In this document: piece by piece, positions 49,388 to 59,075 of the stretch | Position numbering within the stretch: the first letter of the stretch is position 1 | Layout of the letters: each line of letters starts with the position of its first letter | DNA from: Legionella lytica | Lineage (GTDB): Bacteria; Pseudomonadota; Gammaproteobacteria; Legionellales; Legionellaceae | Length of the DNA: 64,000 nt | Assembly (NCBI RefSeq): GCF_023921225.1 | Contig: NZ_CP071527.1 | Location: forward strand, 1,454,501 to 1,518,500 | Direction of reading: 5' to 3' | The notes under the pieces: generated by a model | What the model was told of the DNA's origin: nothing | Seen by the model: only the letters and a program-made list of their open reading frames with translations | The model's database searches: none | Translations under genes and position numbers: made by a program

Positions 49388-50358
49388 TGTCCTCATTCAT
49401 CGATAATTTATGGTATGGAAACCATGCATTGCGATGGGTTCTTAGCCCTTTTTCTTGGGCTTATCAAAGTATTGTTTCCTTTCGGCGTTGGTACTTAGAG
49501 CGTTATTGCCAGATTAAATGCCCAGTACCTTTAATTGTCGTGGGTAATATTAGCGTAGGTGGGGTAGGTAAAACCCCTTTAGTTGTTGAGCTAGCTCGCC
49601 AATTCCAAGCCAAAGGATTATCGGTAGGCATCGTTAGCCGTGGCTATGGGGCAGCAATTAAAACCTTTCCTTATGAAGTTCGCATACATGATACAGCTAA
49701 AGATGTGGGGGATGAGCCCCTATTATTAGCGCAACGAACACAATGCCCTGTGGTGATTGCGCCGAAACGAATGGATGCTGTGCACTATCTTTTAGAAAAG
49801 CACCAGTGCCAAATAATCATTAGTGATGATGGGCTGCAGCATTATCGGATGGGACGTGCCATTGAAATTGCAGTAATTGATGGAACTCGAGGCTTGGGAA
49901 ATGGCTTATGTTTACCGGCTGGTCCATTACGGGAATCGGCTGCTCGTTTACGCCAGGTAGATTTTGTTATTGTCAACCAAGGTAGTTGGAAAAATGCGTA
50001 TCCGATGCAGCTAAGGCCTGGTAAAATAACGCAACTTAGTACTGGTAAGGAAATAAGCCCTGAGTCAATTAGTGGAAAATGGGAGGCGATTGCAGCTATT
50101 GGAAATCCGCAACGTTTTTATTCCACTTTAAGCCGATTAGAGATAGAATTCGATACCTGTTCTTATCCCGATCATTATCAGTTTAAGCCGCAGGATCTAA
50201 ATTATTTGAGCGGGCCGATTATTATGACCGAAAAGGATGCGGTAAAGTGCCGTTCGTTTAGCTCAGATAATATGTATTATTTGCCCGTAGACGCAGTATT
50301 GGATGATGCATTTTGGAACGCATTGTGGTCACATCAACAGTTAAAAGGTTATTACTAA
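49387..50358 (+). CDS. lpxK: Tetraacyldisaccharide 4'-kinase
   Basis: Phosphorylates the 4' position of the lipid A precursor at the inner membrane. ATG 49387 gives 323 residues. The N-terminal hydrophobic stretch is followed by the P-loop-like [18 protein letters not shown] at residues 53-70, then [18 protein letters not shown] and [10 protein letters not shown] with the catalytic Asp pair. One-base overlap with msbA. Confidence 0.96.
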   Translation: MSSFIDNLWYGNHALRWVLSPFSWAYQSIVSFRRWYLERYCQIKCPVPLIVVGNISVGGVGKTPLVVELARQFQAKGLSVGIVSRGYGAAIKTFPYEVRIHDTAKDVGDEPLLLAQRTQCPVVIAPKRMDAVHYLLEKHQCQIIISDDGLQHYRMGRAIEIAVIDGTRGLGNGLCLPAGPLRESAARLRQVDFVIVNQGSWKNAYPMQLRPGKITQLSTGKEISPESISGKWEAIAAIGNPQRFYSTLSRLEIEFDTCSYPDHYQFKPQDLNYLSGPIIMTEKDAVKCRSFSSDNMYYLPVDAVLDDAFWNALWSHQQLKGYY

Positions 50359-50359
50359 T

Positions 50360-51280
50360 ATGTTACCTATTCGACGTTGTGCTTTTTTATTTGGGATCTT
50401 ATTGTTCATTAGTACTGGCTTGTTTGCTGCTGGAGCAGAAGAAATAAAACCTGAAAATAAACCAATTGATCCGACTGTTGGCAGTTGGACTTTTTCAGGC
50501 ATGGTTAATAATGAAAGTGGCGATAAATACGGATATTTTTTTGAGATGCAACGTCAAGGCGACAAGTTCCATACTAAAGCCGCACTGATTGATGGTCAAA
50601 CCAATCAGTTAGTTTTTTTCTATGAAGGCAATGACAAAATTGAACAAGCCTCAACTTCTTCTTTAGATTGGCATGTTGGGCATTCATTTATTCGTTATAA
50701 CCCAATTAATGACAGCTGGATTTTCGGGGTTAAGGAACAGGATAAAAAAGGATTTAATTTTAAAGTGGATATGCTAAAACAAGAAAATCATAGCAGTGAA
50801 ACTTTGGTTTTACGCCCTGGAGTTAAATTGCAAGCTTTACAAACCAGCCAGTTGAATGGGCATATCCAAGTTGATGAAAAAGAGCAGTTTGTTACCGGAA
50901 ATAAAGCGTGGTTTGGTAAGTTGGTCCTAAGTGAAGGCCAAAAAGATGCGCATGACATTAGCACTACTTTTTGTCGTTTAAGTGATGATAATGGTTTTTA
51001 TTCTGCGAACTTAAAGGAAAAAGACGCAACCAGCGCAGCTGTTGCGGGTTGGCTTGATCCCATGGGTAATCGAGTGAAAATGTCGCAGTTTGTTTCCATC
51101 AAATCTTTGGATAAAGATCAATGCATTGTGAATGTAGGATTGCCTAAGTTAACATTAAAATTATTGAATACATTGAAGTCTGATGATTCCTCTCATTCTA
51201 TTGCTGGTTTCTCCAAAGAAAATAAAGGTGCTTTCTGTTTTGTTACGGAACAATCATTTAAAGAACAGGCAACTGCTTAA
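50360..51280 (+). CDS. Secreted protein of unknown function in the msbA-lpxK operon
   Basis: 306 residues starting one base after the lpxK stop, with an aaagg site inside lpxK. A signal peptide (FLFGILLFISTGLFAAGA) ends near residue 24. The mature part is strand-rich (GSWTFSGMVNN, YGYFFEMQRQGDKFHTKAAL, DSWIFGVKEQ, LVLRPGVKLQALQTSQLNG), suggesting a lipocalin- or CrtC-like barrel in the periplasm, but I cannot name the family. It occupies the slot where many gammaproteobacteria carry kdsB, so a role in envelope lipid handling is possible (inference). Confidence 0.75.
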   Translation: MLPIRRCAFLFGILLFISTGLFAAGAEEIKPENKPIDPTVGSWTFSGMVNNESGDKYGYFFEMQRQGDKFHTKAALIDGQTNQLVFFYEGNDKIEQASTSSLDWHVGHSFIRYNPINDSWIFGVKEQDKKGFNFKVDMLKQENHSSETLVLRPGVKLQALQTSQLNGHIQVDEKEQFVTGNKAWFGKLVLSEGQKDAHDISTTFCRLSDDNGFYSANLKEKDATSAAVAGWLDPMGNRVKMSQFVSIKSLDKDQCIVNVGLPKLTLKLLNTLKSDDSSHSIAGFSKENKGAFCFVTEQSFKEQATA

Positions 51281-51293
51281 AACGATCATTCCT

Positions 51294-51315
51294 GGTTGCC
51301 AGCAACCAAAACCAG
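51294..51315. terminator. Hairpin after the secreted-protein gene
   Basis: ggttgc-ca-gcaacc (51294-51307) is a short member of the CCTGGTTGC palindrome family, 13 bases after the stop. The rest of the 331-base gap (51316-51611) is very AT-rich, with a direct repeat ttttttaataaaaa at 51536 and 51553, but shows no gene. Confidence 0.5.
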
Positions 51316-51611
51316 GCGTTTCTGTGGTTAGGCATAATGCAGATCTTAAGAAGTAGCTTCGGCGAAGGATTTTTGGGTTAGCAAAAAAAACGTAACCCTA
51401 CAAGTCCCTAGTGTTCAATATTTTTACCCCACCCTTTTGAAACAGTAGAACTTACTCCATAGTATTTCCAAAGCGAGTACGCTGAGTGCTGATAAAATGC
51501 TGAGTTATTTGAATTTTTTTGTTCAAAAAGAATACTTTTTAATAAAAATGTTTTTTTAATAAAAACGAGCTAAAATTAAACAAATACAAATGATCTTAGT
51601 AGGCAATACAG

Positions 51612-52619
51612 ATGCCAAAATATACTATTTTTCATGTAGTACGAGGCAAGAATATGCACTTGTATCAGGGAGATGATTCGGCACAAATAGTTCTATCTCG
51701 TATTGCTGCACAAATTCATAGCGGAAGCTTTGTTCCTAGAACCGATGTTGATTTTGCAAATGAAGCCGATGTTATTAAGGCCCAATCTGACTGGGCTCTA
51801 TTTCATACAGGTGCTAGAGTAATCGTAGAATATGAAAGGATTGACAATAATAACATCAGCGTCTTAGGCTTTCGGGATATCACGCCATATAAGAAAATTG
51901 ATAACTACCAAGATTACTTCTATCGCTATAATCAACCCTTAGTTCTCAATAGGGAACAACCATCCCCAATAGCAGGACTAGTGCCTGAGGGCGTTGCTGA
52001 AATTAGGCGGTATGCTACGCCATCTACATCAGTTACAGCAGCTATGCCAGCTAAGGTAGAGCCCAAACCAATTAATAACCTGGTTAAGGAGCATATAATT
52101 CAAGCTATTACTGAGCAAAAAAATTCTTATGACCAAAGAATAAATGGGCAATTTTGGGGTTCCATGAGACAGGGGGCAAAGAAAAATATTCTAGTGCAGG
52201 CGGCACTCGATGATGCTATACAGCATATAAAAAAAGACGACTTTTCCTCGGCGCGCGCGGTTATTAGTGAATTAAAAGAGAAGCTTGGATCAGAGTTTGG
52301 GAAAAACAATGTTTTTGGAAAAAAATCAGAATCTTTCAAGCTTGTTGAATCAATAGAAATGAAATTAACTGATGTAGCCAATCAATCCAATGTCTTTAAA
52401 AAACGGCTAGACGAAATTAAAGAAGCGGGACAACAGACATCTGCTCCAAATAATAATTTATTCAAGCCCTCATTTTTCGCTTTTTTCTACCAAGAGGTTT
52501 CTCATGTATCGCTGTATTGTATGCCTCTGTTAGGCTTTGGCTTTCCTGGTGAGCATGATAGCCGTTTTTGGGTAATTCAATTCAGAGTACATCGTTGCAA
52601 GGAAGGATTATCCTTTTGA
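51612..52619 (+). CDS. Unknown protein, C-terminus possibly frame-shifted
   Basis: 335 residues, unrecognised. N-terminal 100 residues are a mixed alpha/beta fold (MPKYTIFHVVRGKNMHLYQG), a Pro/Ala/Thr linker follows (TPSTSVTAAMPAKVEPK), then a helical region (residues 150-275) with IIQAITEQKNSYDQRINGQF and VISELKEKLG. The final 60 residues change character abruptly (Phe-rich, LFKPSFFAFFYQEVSH) and overlap the 3' end of the convergent MFS gene by 43 bases, so the natural end may be near residue 275. It has no signal peptide; effector candidate by layout only. Confidence 0.66.
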   Translation: MPKYTIFHVVRGKNMHLYQGDDSAQIVLSRIAAQIHSGSFVPRTDVDFANEADVIKAQSDWALFHTGARVIVEYERIDNNNISVLGFRDITPYKKIDNYQDYFYRYNQPLVLNREQPSPIAGLVPEGVAEIRRYATPSTSVTAAMPAKVEPKPINNLVKEHIIQAITEQKNSYDQRINGQFWGSMRQGAKKNILVQAALDDAIQHIKKDDFSSARAVISELKEKLGSEFGKNNVFGKKSESFKLVESIEMKLTDVANQSNVFKKRLDEIKEAGQQTSAPNNNLFKPSFFAFFYQEVSHVSLYCMPLLGFGFPGEHDSRFWVIQFRVHRCKEGLSF

Positions 52620-53860
52620 ATATGCTCTATCTCACTACTGCTTTTTTCGGGCAGGCGTTGCGAAAAAATGCTGGCAATAACTAGAGCGATAGGAACACTC
52701 AAAAGCGCAAATTGGTAATCTGCTAAAGTATAATGTCCTGAGTTATTACTTGAGTAATCTAAAAAGTAGCCCACTAATGGTTGCATAAGTGGGGCAGAGA
52801 GCATTCCTAACGTATTTGTAAATCCAGTACATGCAGATAAGGATTCAGGTGGTGCAAGTTCATTAGAAATAGTAAAAGCCAGCATATAAGCACCGCAGAG
52901 TAACCCAATAAAAAAGAGAAGAATCCCGGTAAGTAGGGGGCTTTGCATTGGTAAATAAAGAACAACCAATAATAATAACGCGGTCGATAAACAAGAGAAA
53001 TGAATTAGTGGTTTGCGTTTGCTGAGAATAATGGATAACCAGCCATAAATAGGGCAGCTTAAACCGGCACCGAATAAAACCATAGAGGTGAGAATACTCG
53101 CTGTTTTAATATCACAATGTAATTTTAGTTGGATAAAGGGAACCGCCCACATTGCTGCAAAAACAGTGATCACTGAAAACTCCAGCCCGACAAATAAACC
53201 ATTAATCCAAACCAGTTTATCCTTCAGCATGAGTACTAATTGCTTGTTATATTGTTGTTGATTTTGTGGTTCAGGCTTATTGCTAGGAATTATTATACGG
53301 CATAGGCCGGCAATAAATATTCCTACCGTTCCTGCAATAGCAATAAAGTATCTCCAGCTAATTTGACTAATTAGAGCTCCCATACCCACCATGCCGGTTA
53401 CGGTGACTGTAAATCCTAATGTTTCGGATAAACCAATCATAAACGCGTATTGTTTTAAGGGGAAATTTTGCCGTAAGACTCGCGTTAAACCGACAAAAGC
53501 AAAAGCAGAGCCAGCACCAATAATTAGACGCCCACAGAATAGTACAGGCAGCGTATGCCCCATAGCAAAGATAAAACAGCCACAGGCACATAACAGGGCA
53601 TTCACGGATAATAAGGTTCGTGTATTATAGCGATCAAATAGTAAACCTACGGGGATTTGCAGGCTGGTATAGACATAATAAAAGGAACTACTTAAAAGCC
53701 CCGCAGTTAATGCAGAGAGCCCTTGCTCGTGCATGATTGCACCGATAACGATTCCAGACGATAATTGTAAAAAAAATTGGAATAATAAAAAGGAAACGCC
53801 AACTAACCAGATGATAATACTTTTTGAGCTTTGTGATGGTGGTGTATTCAATACGATCAT
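52577..53860 (-). CDS. Major facilitator superfamily transporter
   Basis: 427 residues, twelve predicted membrane helices. The MFS loop motif between helices 2 and 3 reads GLLFDRYNTRTLL, and the N-terminal FLLFQFFLQLSSGIVIGAIM with FYYVYTSLQIPVGLLFDRY closely resembles the Legionella/Coxiella amino-acid or nucleoside (Pht-like) transporter group. The C-terminus is short and polar. Substrate is unknown. Convergent with the gene at 51612; overlaps its end by 43 bases. Confidence 0.87.
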   Translation of the reverse strand: MIVLNTPPSQSSKSIIIWLVGVSFLLFQFFLQLSSGIVIGAIMHEQGLSALTAGLLSSSFYYVYTSLQIPVGLLFDRYNTRTLLSVNALLCACGCFIFAMGHTLPVLFCGRLIIGAGSAFAFVGLTRVLRQNFPLKQYAFMIGLSETLGFTVTVTGMVGMGALISQISWRYFIAIAGTVGIFIAGLCRIIIPSNKPEPQNQQQYNKQLVLMLKDKLVWINGLFVGLEFSVITVFAAMWAVPFIQLKLHCDIKTASILTSMVLFGAGLSCPIYGWLSIILSKRKPLIHFSCLSTALLLLVVLYLPMQSPLLTGILLFFIGLLCGAYMLAFTISNELAPPESLSACTGFTNTLGMLSAPLMQPLVGYFLDYSSNNSGHYTLADYQFALLSVPIALVIASIFSQRLPEKSSSEIEHIQKDNPSLQRCTLN

Positions 53861-53968
53861 TCCCCATATTTAACCGTGCACTTAGAATACACATTTTAAA
53901 TAAAATTCGGAATATATAGGATTGTGCGTGATGTGTAAATTTATTTTAGATATTGGATTTAATTATTC

Positions 53969-54462
53969 CTATTTTACAAACCAAGATTGAATTATTTCTA
54001 ACGGAAATTCATGATAGGCACACCATTGATGAATAATTTTTTGATCTGGCTGGGGTGTAATTCCATGTACTCCTGGGGCTAATTGTTCTTGTAAGAAGGA
54101 TAAGACTGTAGAATTATGAATATAAAATTCAGGATCAATATATTTCATTGGGGTTGGGTCATTAAGCACGAAATTAATGGGCATTTCGTGATTCAATACT
54201 TCTTCAGTACTAAATTGTGGTCCAAATTCGTCATATACGCTTAGGTTGGCTAGAATTTTATCTGTAAACCAAGTTTTGGGGTACTTGTTCATAATGGCTT
54301 TTTGACCGGTAGAGGTCGCAATCATATTCGCTTCTCGAAAAGCATATTCTAATTCACTACGATTGTGTGGAGCGATGGCGTTAATCCCTAATTTTTGAGC
54401 TGCTGCACGTTGTTGTGGATCGAGATCAACAAGTGTCACTGGAACTTTGTTTTGATAACAAA
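53969..54462 (-). pseudogene. Truncated NAD-binding (adenosylhomocysteinase-like) gene
   Basis: The minus-strand frame reads from YQNKVPVTLVDLDPQQRAAA to the stop at 53969. VTLVDLDPQQ is the second strand and acidic end of a Rossmann NAD site, ATSTGQKAIM matches the TxTG segment of S-adenosylhomocysteine hydrolase-like enzymes, and DPTPMKYIDPEFYIHN closes the fold. The N-terminal two thirds, including the glycine loop, are missing; a TAG lies just inside the adjoining element. The break coincides with the end of the MITE-like element at 54463-54580. A GTG at 54439 could still start a short product. Confidence 0.65.
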
Positions 54463-54580
54463 AATAAGCCTACTTCTAAATGTAGGTTGGCGCTGAGCAT
54501 CGCGAAGCCTAACATAGGCGTATAGTTGGGGCGCCATTGGCTTCGTTTCACTCAGCACAAACCTTTAAGTAGGTGCTATT
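54463..54580. mobile_element. 118-bp MITE-like element at gene break
   Basis: Ends aataagcctacttctaaa (54463-54480) and tttaagtaggtgctatt (54564-54580) are imperfect inverted repeats resembling those of the 122-bp element at 47189-47310. The inside contains gtaggttggcgctgagcatcgcgaagcc, a REP-like palindrome. Located precisely where the NAD-binding gene fragment begins. Confidence 0.55.
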
Positions 54581-54605
54581 CGTTGCAAGCAACCAGCCTA
54601 GGTTT

Positions 54606-57600
54606 TTAAGGCATTGATGCCAGCTTGTCTTTATTTTGGCTACTAAACAAATGGGTAAGCCAATGCCAGAAACCGGTTTGAGCAGGCTCTTGAGCCTGGA
54701 AAAATGAGAGCCGTTCTAGGGGGCTTGGTGGTTTACATATTTTTTTTAAACTAGCTAATTCTTCTTGGAATAGACTCTCTGTTGGGGCTGAATCATTCGT
54801 ATTCGCTTTTTTATTAATGCATTCAATAATCTCGTCTAGTTGCGATAAGTATTTTACTAAGCGAGAGTTCTTGATGCTTCTTTTTAGTTGGTCTCTAGCG
54901 CTTTGCTCATCATTAAATTGAAGCCCATGAATCATATCTTTTTTAAATTGCTTACTCTGCGAATTAATTAAAATAGCATATTCAATCACATAGAGTTCTT
55001 CTTTGGTTTCGGCGGACTTAATAAGATTTTCATAATGTTCCGCACGTGTTTTCCCTCGGGTGTAATCAAAAAGATAGGCAAAGTAACCTAAGCTTTTATC
55101 TCGATGACTAAGGTAATTCTCAATAGCTTGGGTGCATTGGAGTTGTTGTGTTATTAACTCGGGAGAAAGCTTACTAAAGGCATGACGATAAATTTGTTTA
55201 TCTAAATTAAGATTATTTTCAATCATCGCCAATTCAATGCGAGATAGACCCTCTTGGATTTCTTTCTTCCAAGCAGACGCGATTTGTTGAAGTGCATTAG
55301 GGCTCTGAGCCAAAAGCAAATTGAATAAACGAGGTCGCATATCTGCTTTATCAAAATGAATCTCTAAATTTGCAATATAAGCTTTTATAATCTGTTCGGC
55401 ATTATCTTGGATTTGCTTTTGCAGTCCTATATCCACAACATCTAAGAGCGCTTGTTCCAGTAAATTGGCCACAACATCCCATTTTTTCCGGGTTAATGCT
55501 TCAGAAAGCAATGAATCTAATGTATATTTTCTGAGGAAAAGCGGTAATATTTTGGCTGTAGTTACTGGATTTTGTAAGAATGTCAGTAGATTTTCATCCA
55601 CACTAGTAGGTAAATCATTTGCCTCACCAAACATGATATTAAAGCGCTCCTCATTTTCTTCTTTAAGTGCTCGTTTTAATGGTGACAAATAGAGACTGGT
55701 TTTTTGAAACTTGAGATCTGTTTCTGGGTATTTAATGGAGGTTAGAAGTTCTTCTCGTGGGTTTTTTAAGCCAGTTTTTAATAAAAGTTGATAGAGCCTG
55801 CCATAACTTTGTTGATAAGTGATGTCAAAGTAAGTTGATTGAGGCAGTTCACCAAAAAGATGTTGAATTGCTTGGCTTATTTCTTCTGCTTCTAACTTAG
55901 GTTCTTTGGCAAGAATCAAGTTTGCTATTTTTCCTTGCTTTTGAACGCAGCTATAGATAAAAAGCGCTTTATAATCCAAACCTAAATCAATGGGGGATTG
56001 GAGCAGGGTTTCAATCACTTCATAATAGCCTCGAGCAATAGCGTGTTCAACTAAGCCCATCAAGGGTTGCTCAAGTGTGGTGATGCGTTCGAGTGTTAAA
56101 AATTTCTCTACCAAGTCTTTCTTGTTATTAGCCAGTGCTGCAATCAATAATTCTTCACACTGTTGGGGAGTTAGATCGTGTTCGTCAGGTGCCAAATGAG
56201 TAACCACATTAAGCAGATTATTTTGCATTAACAGAGGAATTAATTCCGCTCTTTGTTTTAACAGGGGATATATTTTGATTAGTTGAATTACAGCCTCTTC
56301 ATTTTTGGCCATAATTAAGTTATCGCATAATTCATTTAATTCTTTTTCGCTCCAGTGAACCGTTTGGGTTAATGCTCCCGCTAGATGGAGTAATTTCTGT
56401 TTAAAACAATTCGCAATAAATGTTTTATTGTCGGGATCTTGGCGGTCTACAGTTAGGGTTTCAGGAGGAAGAAAACGAGCAGCCTGATTTAGCTTTTTTA
56501 ATTTAGCCAGGTTGTCTAATGAATTATTCAATGCAACATTAAAGAATTGGGGGGCGTGCTGTGCATAATGCCTGGCCACAGGCACAAGGTTCATTCGCAA
56601 GCTGGCATCTACAATATATTGTTTTACCTTTGGTTGTGAAGCATCAAAGGAGTTAAAAATGATGGCGTAATCGTTATTATCACGGCATAAAGCTAACAGT
56701 TTATCGATATTTTTTCCTAGGACATTAAATCCTATGCTCGCCAGGATGTTCAGTATAGTTAAATTTTCATGTTCCAAAGCATCTTCATAAAAATGCTCCA
56801 AGGTATCTAGAGCGAAGGTATAGCCGCATTCTAATATTTTTTGATGCAGCCATTGGCTCATTTCGGAATTGCCATCCATGATAGCAATCATTAATGCACT
56901 TTGTAGCTGGTCTTCGGAAAAATTAGTGGGTGCTGTCTTTATTAAATTATCTTTATGTAAAAAGACCAAAACACCTAGAAGAGAAACTGTACCGAAGGCG
57001 GCTCTCAGATCGAGTTCCTTTGCTTGGCCTTTTGTAGCGTGTTCCCATAAGTCTCGTTGCTTGCTTTGTTCTGCCCATGCATTAGCGATTAAATTAAAAA
57101 TCGATTTATCTTTTCTATTCATGCAGCGTGGTAGTAATTGAGCATCCTGGATGTCTGGAATAAATCCCTTATCGAGCAGTTTTCTTAAACTGACAACACC
57201 AATATATTCAATAACCTGGGAGGTGAACGCTGTCGTTAGGAATTCTGGCGTAATCGGAACATTCAGTAATATATCTAATAATTGTTGTTGATTGGTGATT
57301 GCTGCATATTGAATATGTTTTACTAATTGTTCGGGTGATAGGCTGGTTAAAAAGCGCTCGAGTGCTATTGGGTCGTTATGATGAACGAGTGTTAGGAATT
57401 GCAAGTGTTCAATATAGGTTGGATGTTCCTGAGTAAGTTCCAATTGCTCGCAAAGATTTATAAATTCACTGAAGTTGGCTATTGTTTTCAGGCATCGTGA
57501 ATGATTTGTCACTCGATTAATAAGTATTTCTTGAATTTGTTCTTTTAACAGCGCTTGTTCTTCTGTGCTCGTGTAGTGTGTTTGATAATGAGCAATTAGT

Positions 57601-58502
57601 TTTTGGGCTGTTTCAATATTTCCTACATAAAAATTAAGCCCAATACTTCTGAGTAAGGCTTTTTGCACCGCATCTGATTTTGGCTGTTTTAACAAGAGTT
57701 CGATAATTTCTGGGATTAAATGGGCCTTAGTTAAATTCTGCCAATAAGTTGCATCTTTCTGGGTTAAATAATCCATGGTCGTGATATCGCGTGCTACAGC
57801 AGCAAATTCACAGGCAGGTTGCTCTGTTGGGCTCATCGGTTTTGGAGTGATAATCTGATGAAGCTCGGTTTGAGTAGGGTAGGTTACTGCGGATGCATTG
57901 GGATTTGCAAAAGCACGAATAGTAAGGCCAAACACTTTATCTTTATATTCAAAACAATTTTTTAGTTCTTGAATGACTTCTTTTGCTGAAACAAATTCTT
58001 TCATTCTTTGTTGGTAGTTAGGATCGTAAATGAAGTATTTTCCATCTTTAAAGGAAACTGCAATTGCATGATCGTGGCTGCCAATATAATAGGCTCTATC
58101 AGGGTAGGTAATTTGTTCTAAGATTCGCGTCCATTCCTGCTCTTCAGCAACTAGGCCAAAGTTAAATTCATTGCGTAGGGCTTTTGTGCCAACATGCAGT
58201 ATTTGGTCTAAATCACCCTGAATTAGTTGATGTCCACTGTAGTCCTCGGGGTTGTAGACCTTTTCTATTTGAATGATAAAGTCATCAATTAGCGGATCAT
58301 TTCCAATGCGGTAACTTGGAGGAAGGTTTGCTAAACGCTCGAGAATGGAAAAAAACTGATGGGTTTTGTTTTCTACACTGTATTTTACATACAAACCGGC
58401 AAGGCCTGCACAAACCCCTAAACGATTTAAGGCAAATTCAATATTTTCTTTTTGTTGCAGACACAGATTGACTGCATTAATAATTCTAATTTGACTTGGC
58501 AT
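54606..58502 (-). CDS. Large effector candidate: C58/YopT-like protease domain plus helical repeats
   Basis: 1298 residues. The N-terminal 180 residues match the YopT/AvrPphB papain-fold layout: Cys31 in LGVCAGLAGLYVKY, His145 in YIGSHDHAIAVSF and Asp160 in YFIYDPNYQQ; C-to-H (114) and H-to-D (15) spacings are close to YopT. Residues about 250-1150 are continuous helical repeats with ankyrin-like leucine patterns (LLDILLNVPITPEFLTTAF, VVSLRKLLDKGFIPD, VIETLLQSPIDLGLDYKALF). The C-terminus is helical and charged. No signal peptide. It probably acts on a host protein after secretion (inference from domains). No PmrA-like box was found upstream. Confidence 0.8.
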   Translation of the reverse strand: MPSQIRIINAVNLCLQQKENIEFALNRLGVCAGLAGLYVKYSVENKTHQFFSILERLANLPPSYRIGNDPLIDDFIIQIEKVYNPEDYSGHQLIQGDLDQILHVGTKALRNEFNFGLVAEEQEWTRILEQITYPDRAYYIGSHDHAIAVSFKDGKYFIYDPNYQQRMKEFVSAKEVIQELKNCFEYKDKVFGLTIRAFANPNASAVTYPTQTELHQIITPKPMSPTEQPACEFAAVARDITTMDYLTQKDATYWQNLTKAHLIPEIIELLLKQPKSDAVQKALLRSIGLNFYVGNIETAQKLIAHYQTHYTSTEEQALLKEQIQEILINRVTNHSRCLKTIANFSEFINLCEQLELTQEHPTYIEHLQFLTLVHHNDPIALERFLTSLSPEQLVKHIQYAAITNQQQLLDILLNVPITPEFLTTAFTSQVIEYIGVVSLRKLLDKGFIPDIQDAQLLPRCMNRKDKSIFNLIANAWAEQSKQRDLWEHATKGQAKELDLRAAFGTVSLLGVLVFLHKDNLIKTAPTNFSEDQLQSALMIAIMDGNSEMSQWLHQKILECGYTFALDTLEHFYEDALEHENLTILNILASIGFNVLGKNIDKLLALCRDNNDYAIIFNSFDASQPKVKQYIVDASLRMNLVPVARHYAQHAPQFFNVALNNSLDNLAKLKKLNQAARFLPPETLTVDRQDPDNKTFIANCFKQKLLHLAGALTQTVHWSEKELNELCDNLIMAKNEEAVIQLIKIYPLLKQRAELIPLLMQNNLLNVVTHLAPDEHDLTPQQCEELLIAALANNKKDLVEKFLTLERITTLEQPLMGLVEHAIARGYYEVIETLLQSPIDLGLDYKALFIYSCVQKQGKIANLILAKEPKLEAEEISQAIQHLFGELPQSTYFDITYQQSYGRLYQLLLKTGLKNPREELLTSIKYPETDLKFQKTSLYLSPLKRALKEENEERFNIMFGEANDLPTSVDENLLTFLQNPVTTAKILPLFLRKYTLDSLLSEALTRKKWDVVANLLEQALLDVVDIGLQKQIQDNAEQIIKAYIANLEIHFDKADMRPRLFNLLLAQSPNALQQIASAWKKEIQEGLSRIELAMIENNLNLDKQIYRHAFSKLSPELITQQLQCTQAIENYLSHRDKSLGYFAYLFDYTRGKTRAEHYENLIKSAETKEELYVIEYAILINSQSKQFKKDMIHGLQFNDEQSARDQLKRSIKNSRLVKYLSQLDEIIECINKKANTNDSAPTESLFQEELASLKKICKPPSPLERLSFFQAQEPAQTGFWHWLTHLFSSQNKDKLASMP

Positions 58503-58672
58503 ACAGGCCTAGATAATTACGACACACTTGTTAAAATTGTAACCAATCTGTGCTTCAAATACAATTTGCTTTGAAAAAATGATGAGTATTTTGCATACAG
58601 TTAAGGGAACTTGCAATTTTATTGGCGCTCTCATAGTCTGTATAAGAATTATTACGTAAAAAGGAGTTTTAT

Positions 58673-58993
58673 ATGCCAAAAGAAATAAGTACGGAAAAAG
58701 TGAAACATACTGCAATCTTAGTGGGTTTACTCAATTTAGCCGCAGTACCAGCTTTTTTGGCCGACACGCGATGGGGAGCAGGTTTATGCTTATTTATAAC
58801 AGGAGCAGCGTTTTATCAGTTTAATAAAATAGGTGAATCAAGGCGGCCAGGTTCGAATATGGTTAACCGAATGAATAATTTCTTTGCGCCATACACGGGG
58901 GATCCAAGCACCGACCTAGATAATACTGTCCGTAATATAGTTAACGGTGGTGATGCTGTATATCAACAGCTTTTTTCTGAAAGCAGGCCTTAG
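58673..58993 (+). CDS. Small two-helix membrane protein
   Basis: 106 residues with a strong aaaggag site before the ATG. Two hydrophobic segments (about 13-30 AILVGLLNLAAVPAFLA and 36-50 GLCLFITGAAFY) are followed by a soluble tail of about 55 residues (NRMNNFFAPYTGDP). Family not recognised. Its TAG stop is contributed by the first bases of a REP palindrome, so the original C-terminus may have been altered. Divergent from the 1298-residue gene. Confidence 0.7.
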   Translation: MPKEISTEKVKHTAILVGLLNLAAVPAFLADTRWGAGLCLFITGAAFYQFNKIGESRRPGSNMVNRMNNFFAPYTGDPSTDLDNTVRNIVNGGDAVYQQLFSESRP

Positions 58994-59020
58994 CCCGTAT
59001 TAGCCGTAGCGTAACACGGG
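58994..59020. repeat. REP palindrome abutting the stop of the 106-residue gene
   Basis: cccgtattagccgtagcgtaacacggg, preceded by the usual gta/tag; here the tag is the stop codon 58991-58993. Between convergent genes; a likely transcription end. Confidence 0.65.
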
Positions 59021-59075
59021 ATCAAGGCATGATTCACGCTAAGATTCCGAATTACGCTGGGTTCCATCGAGTAAG

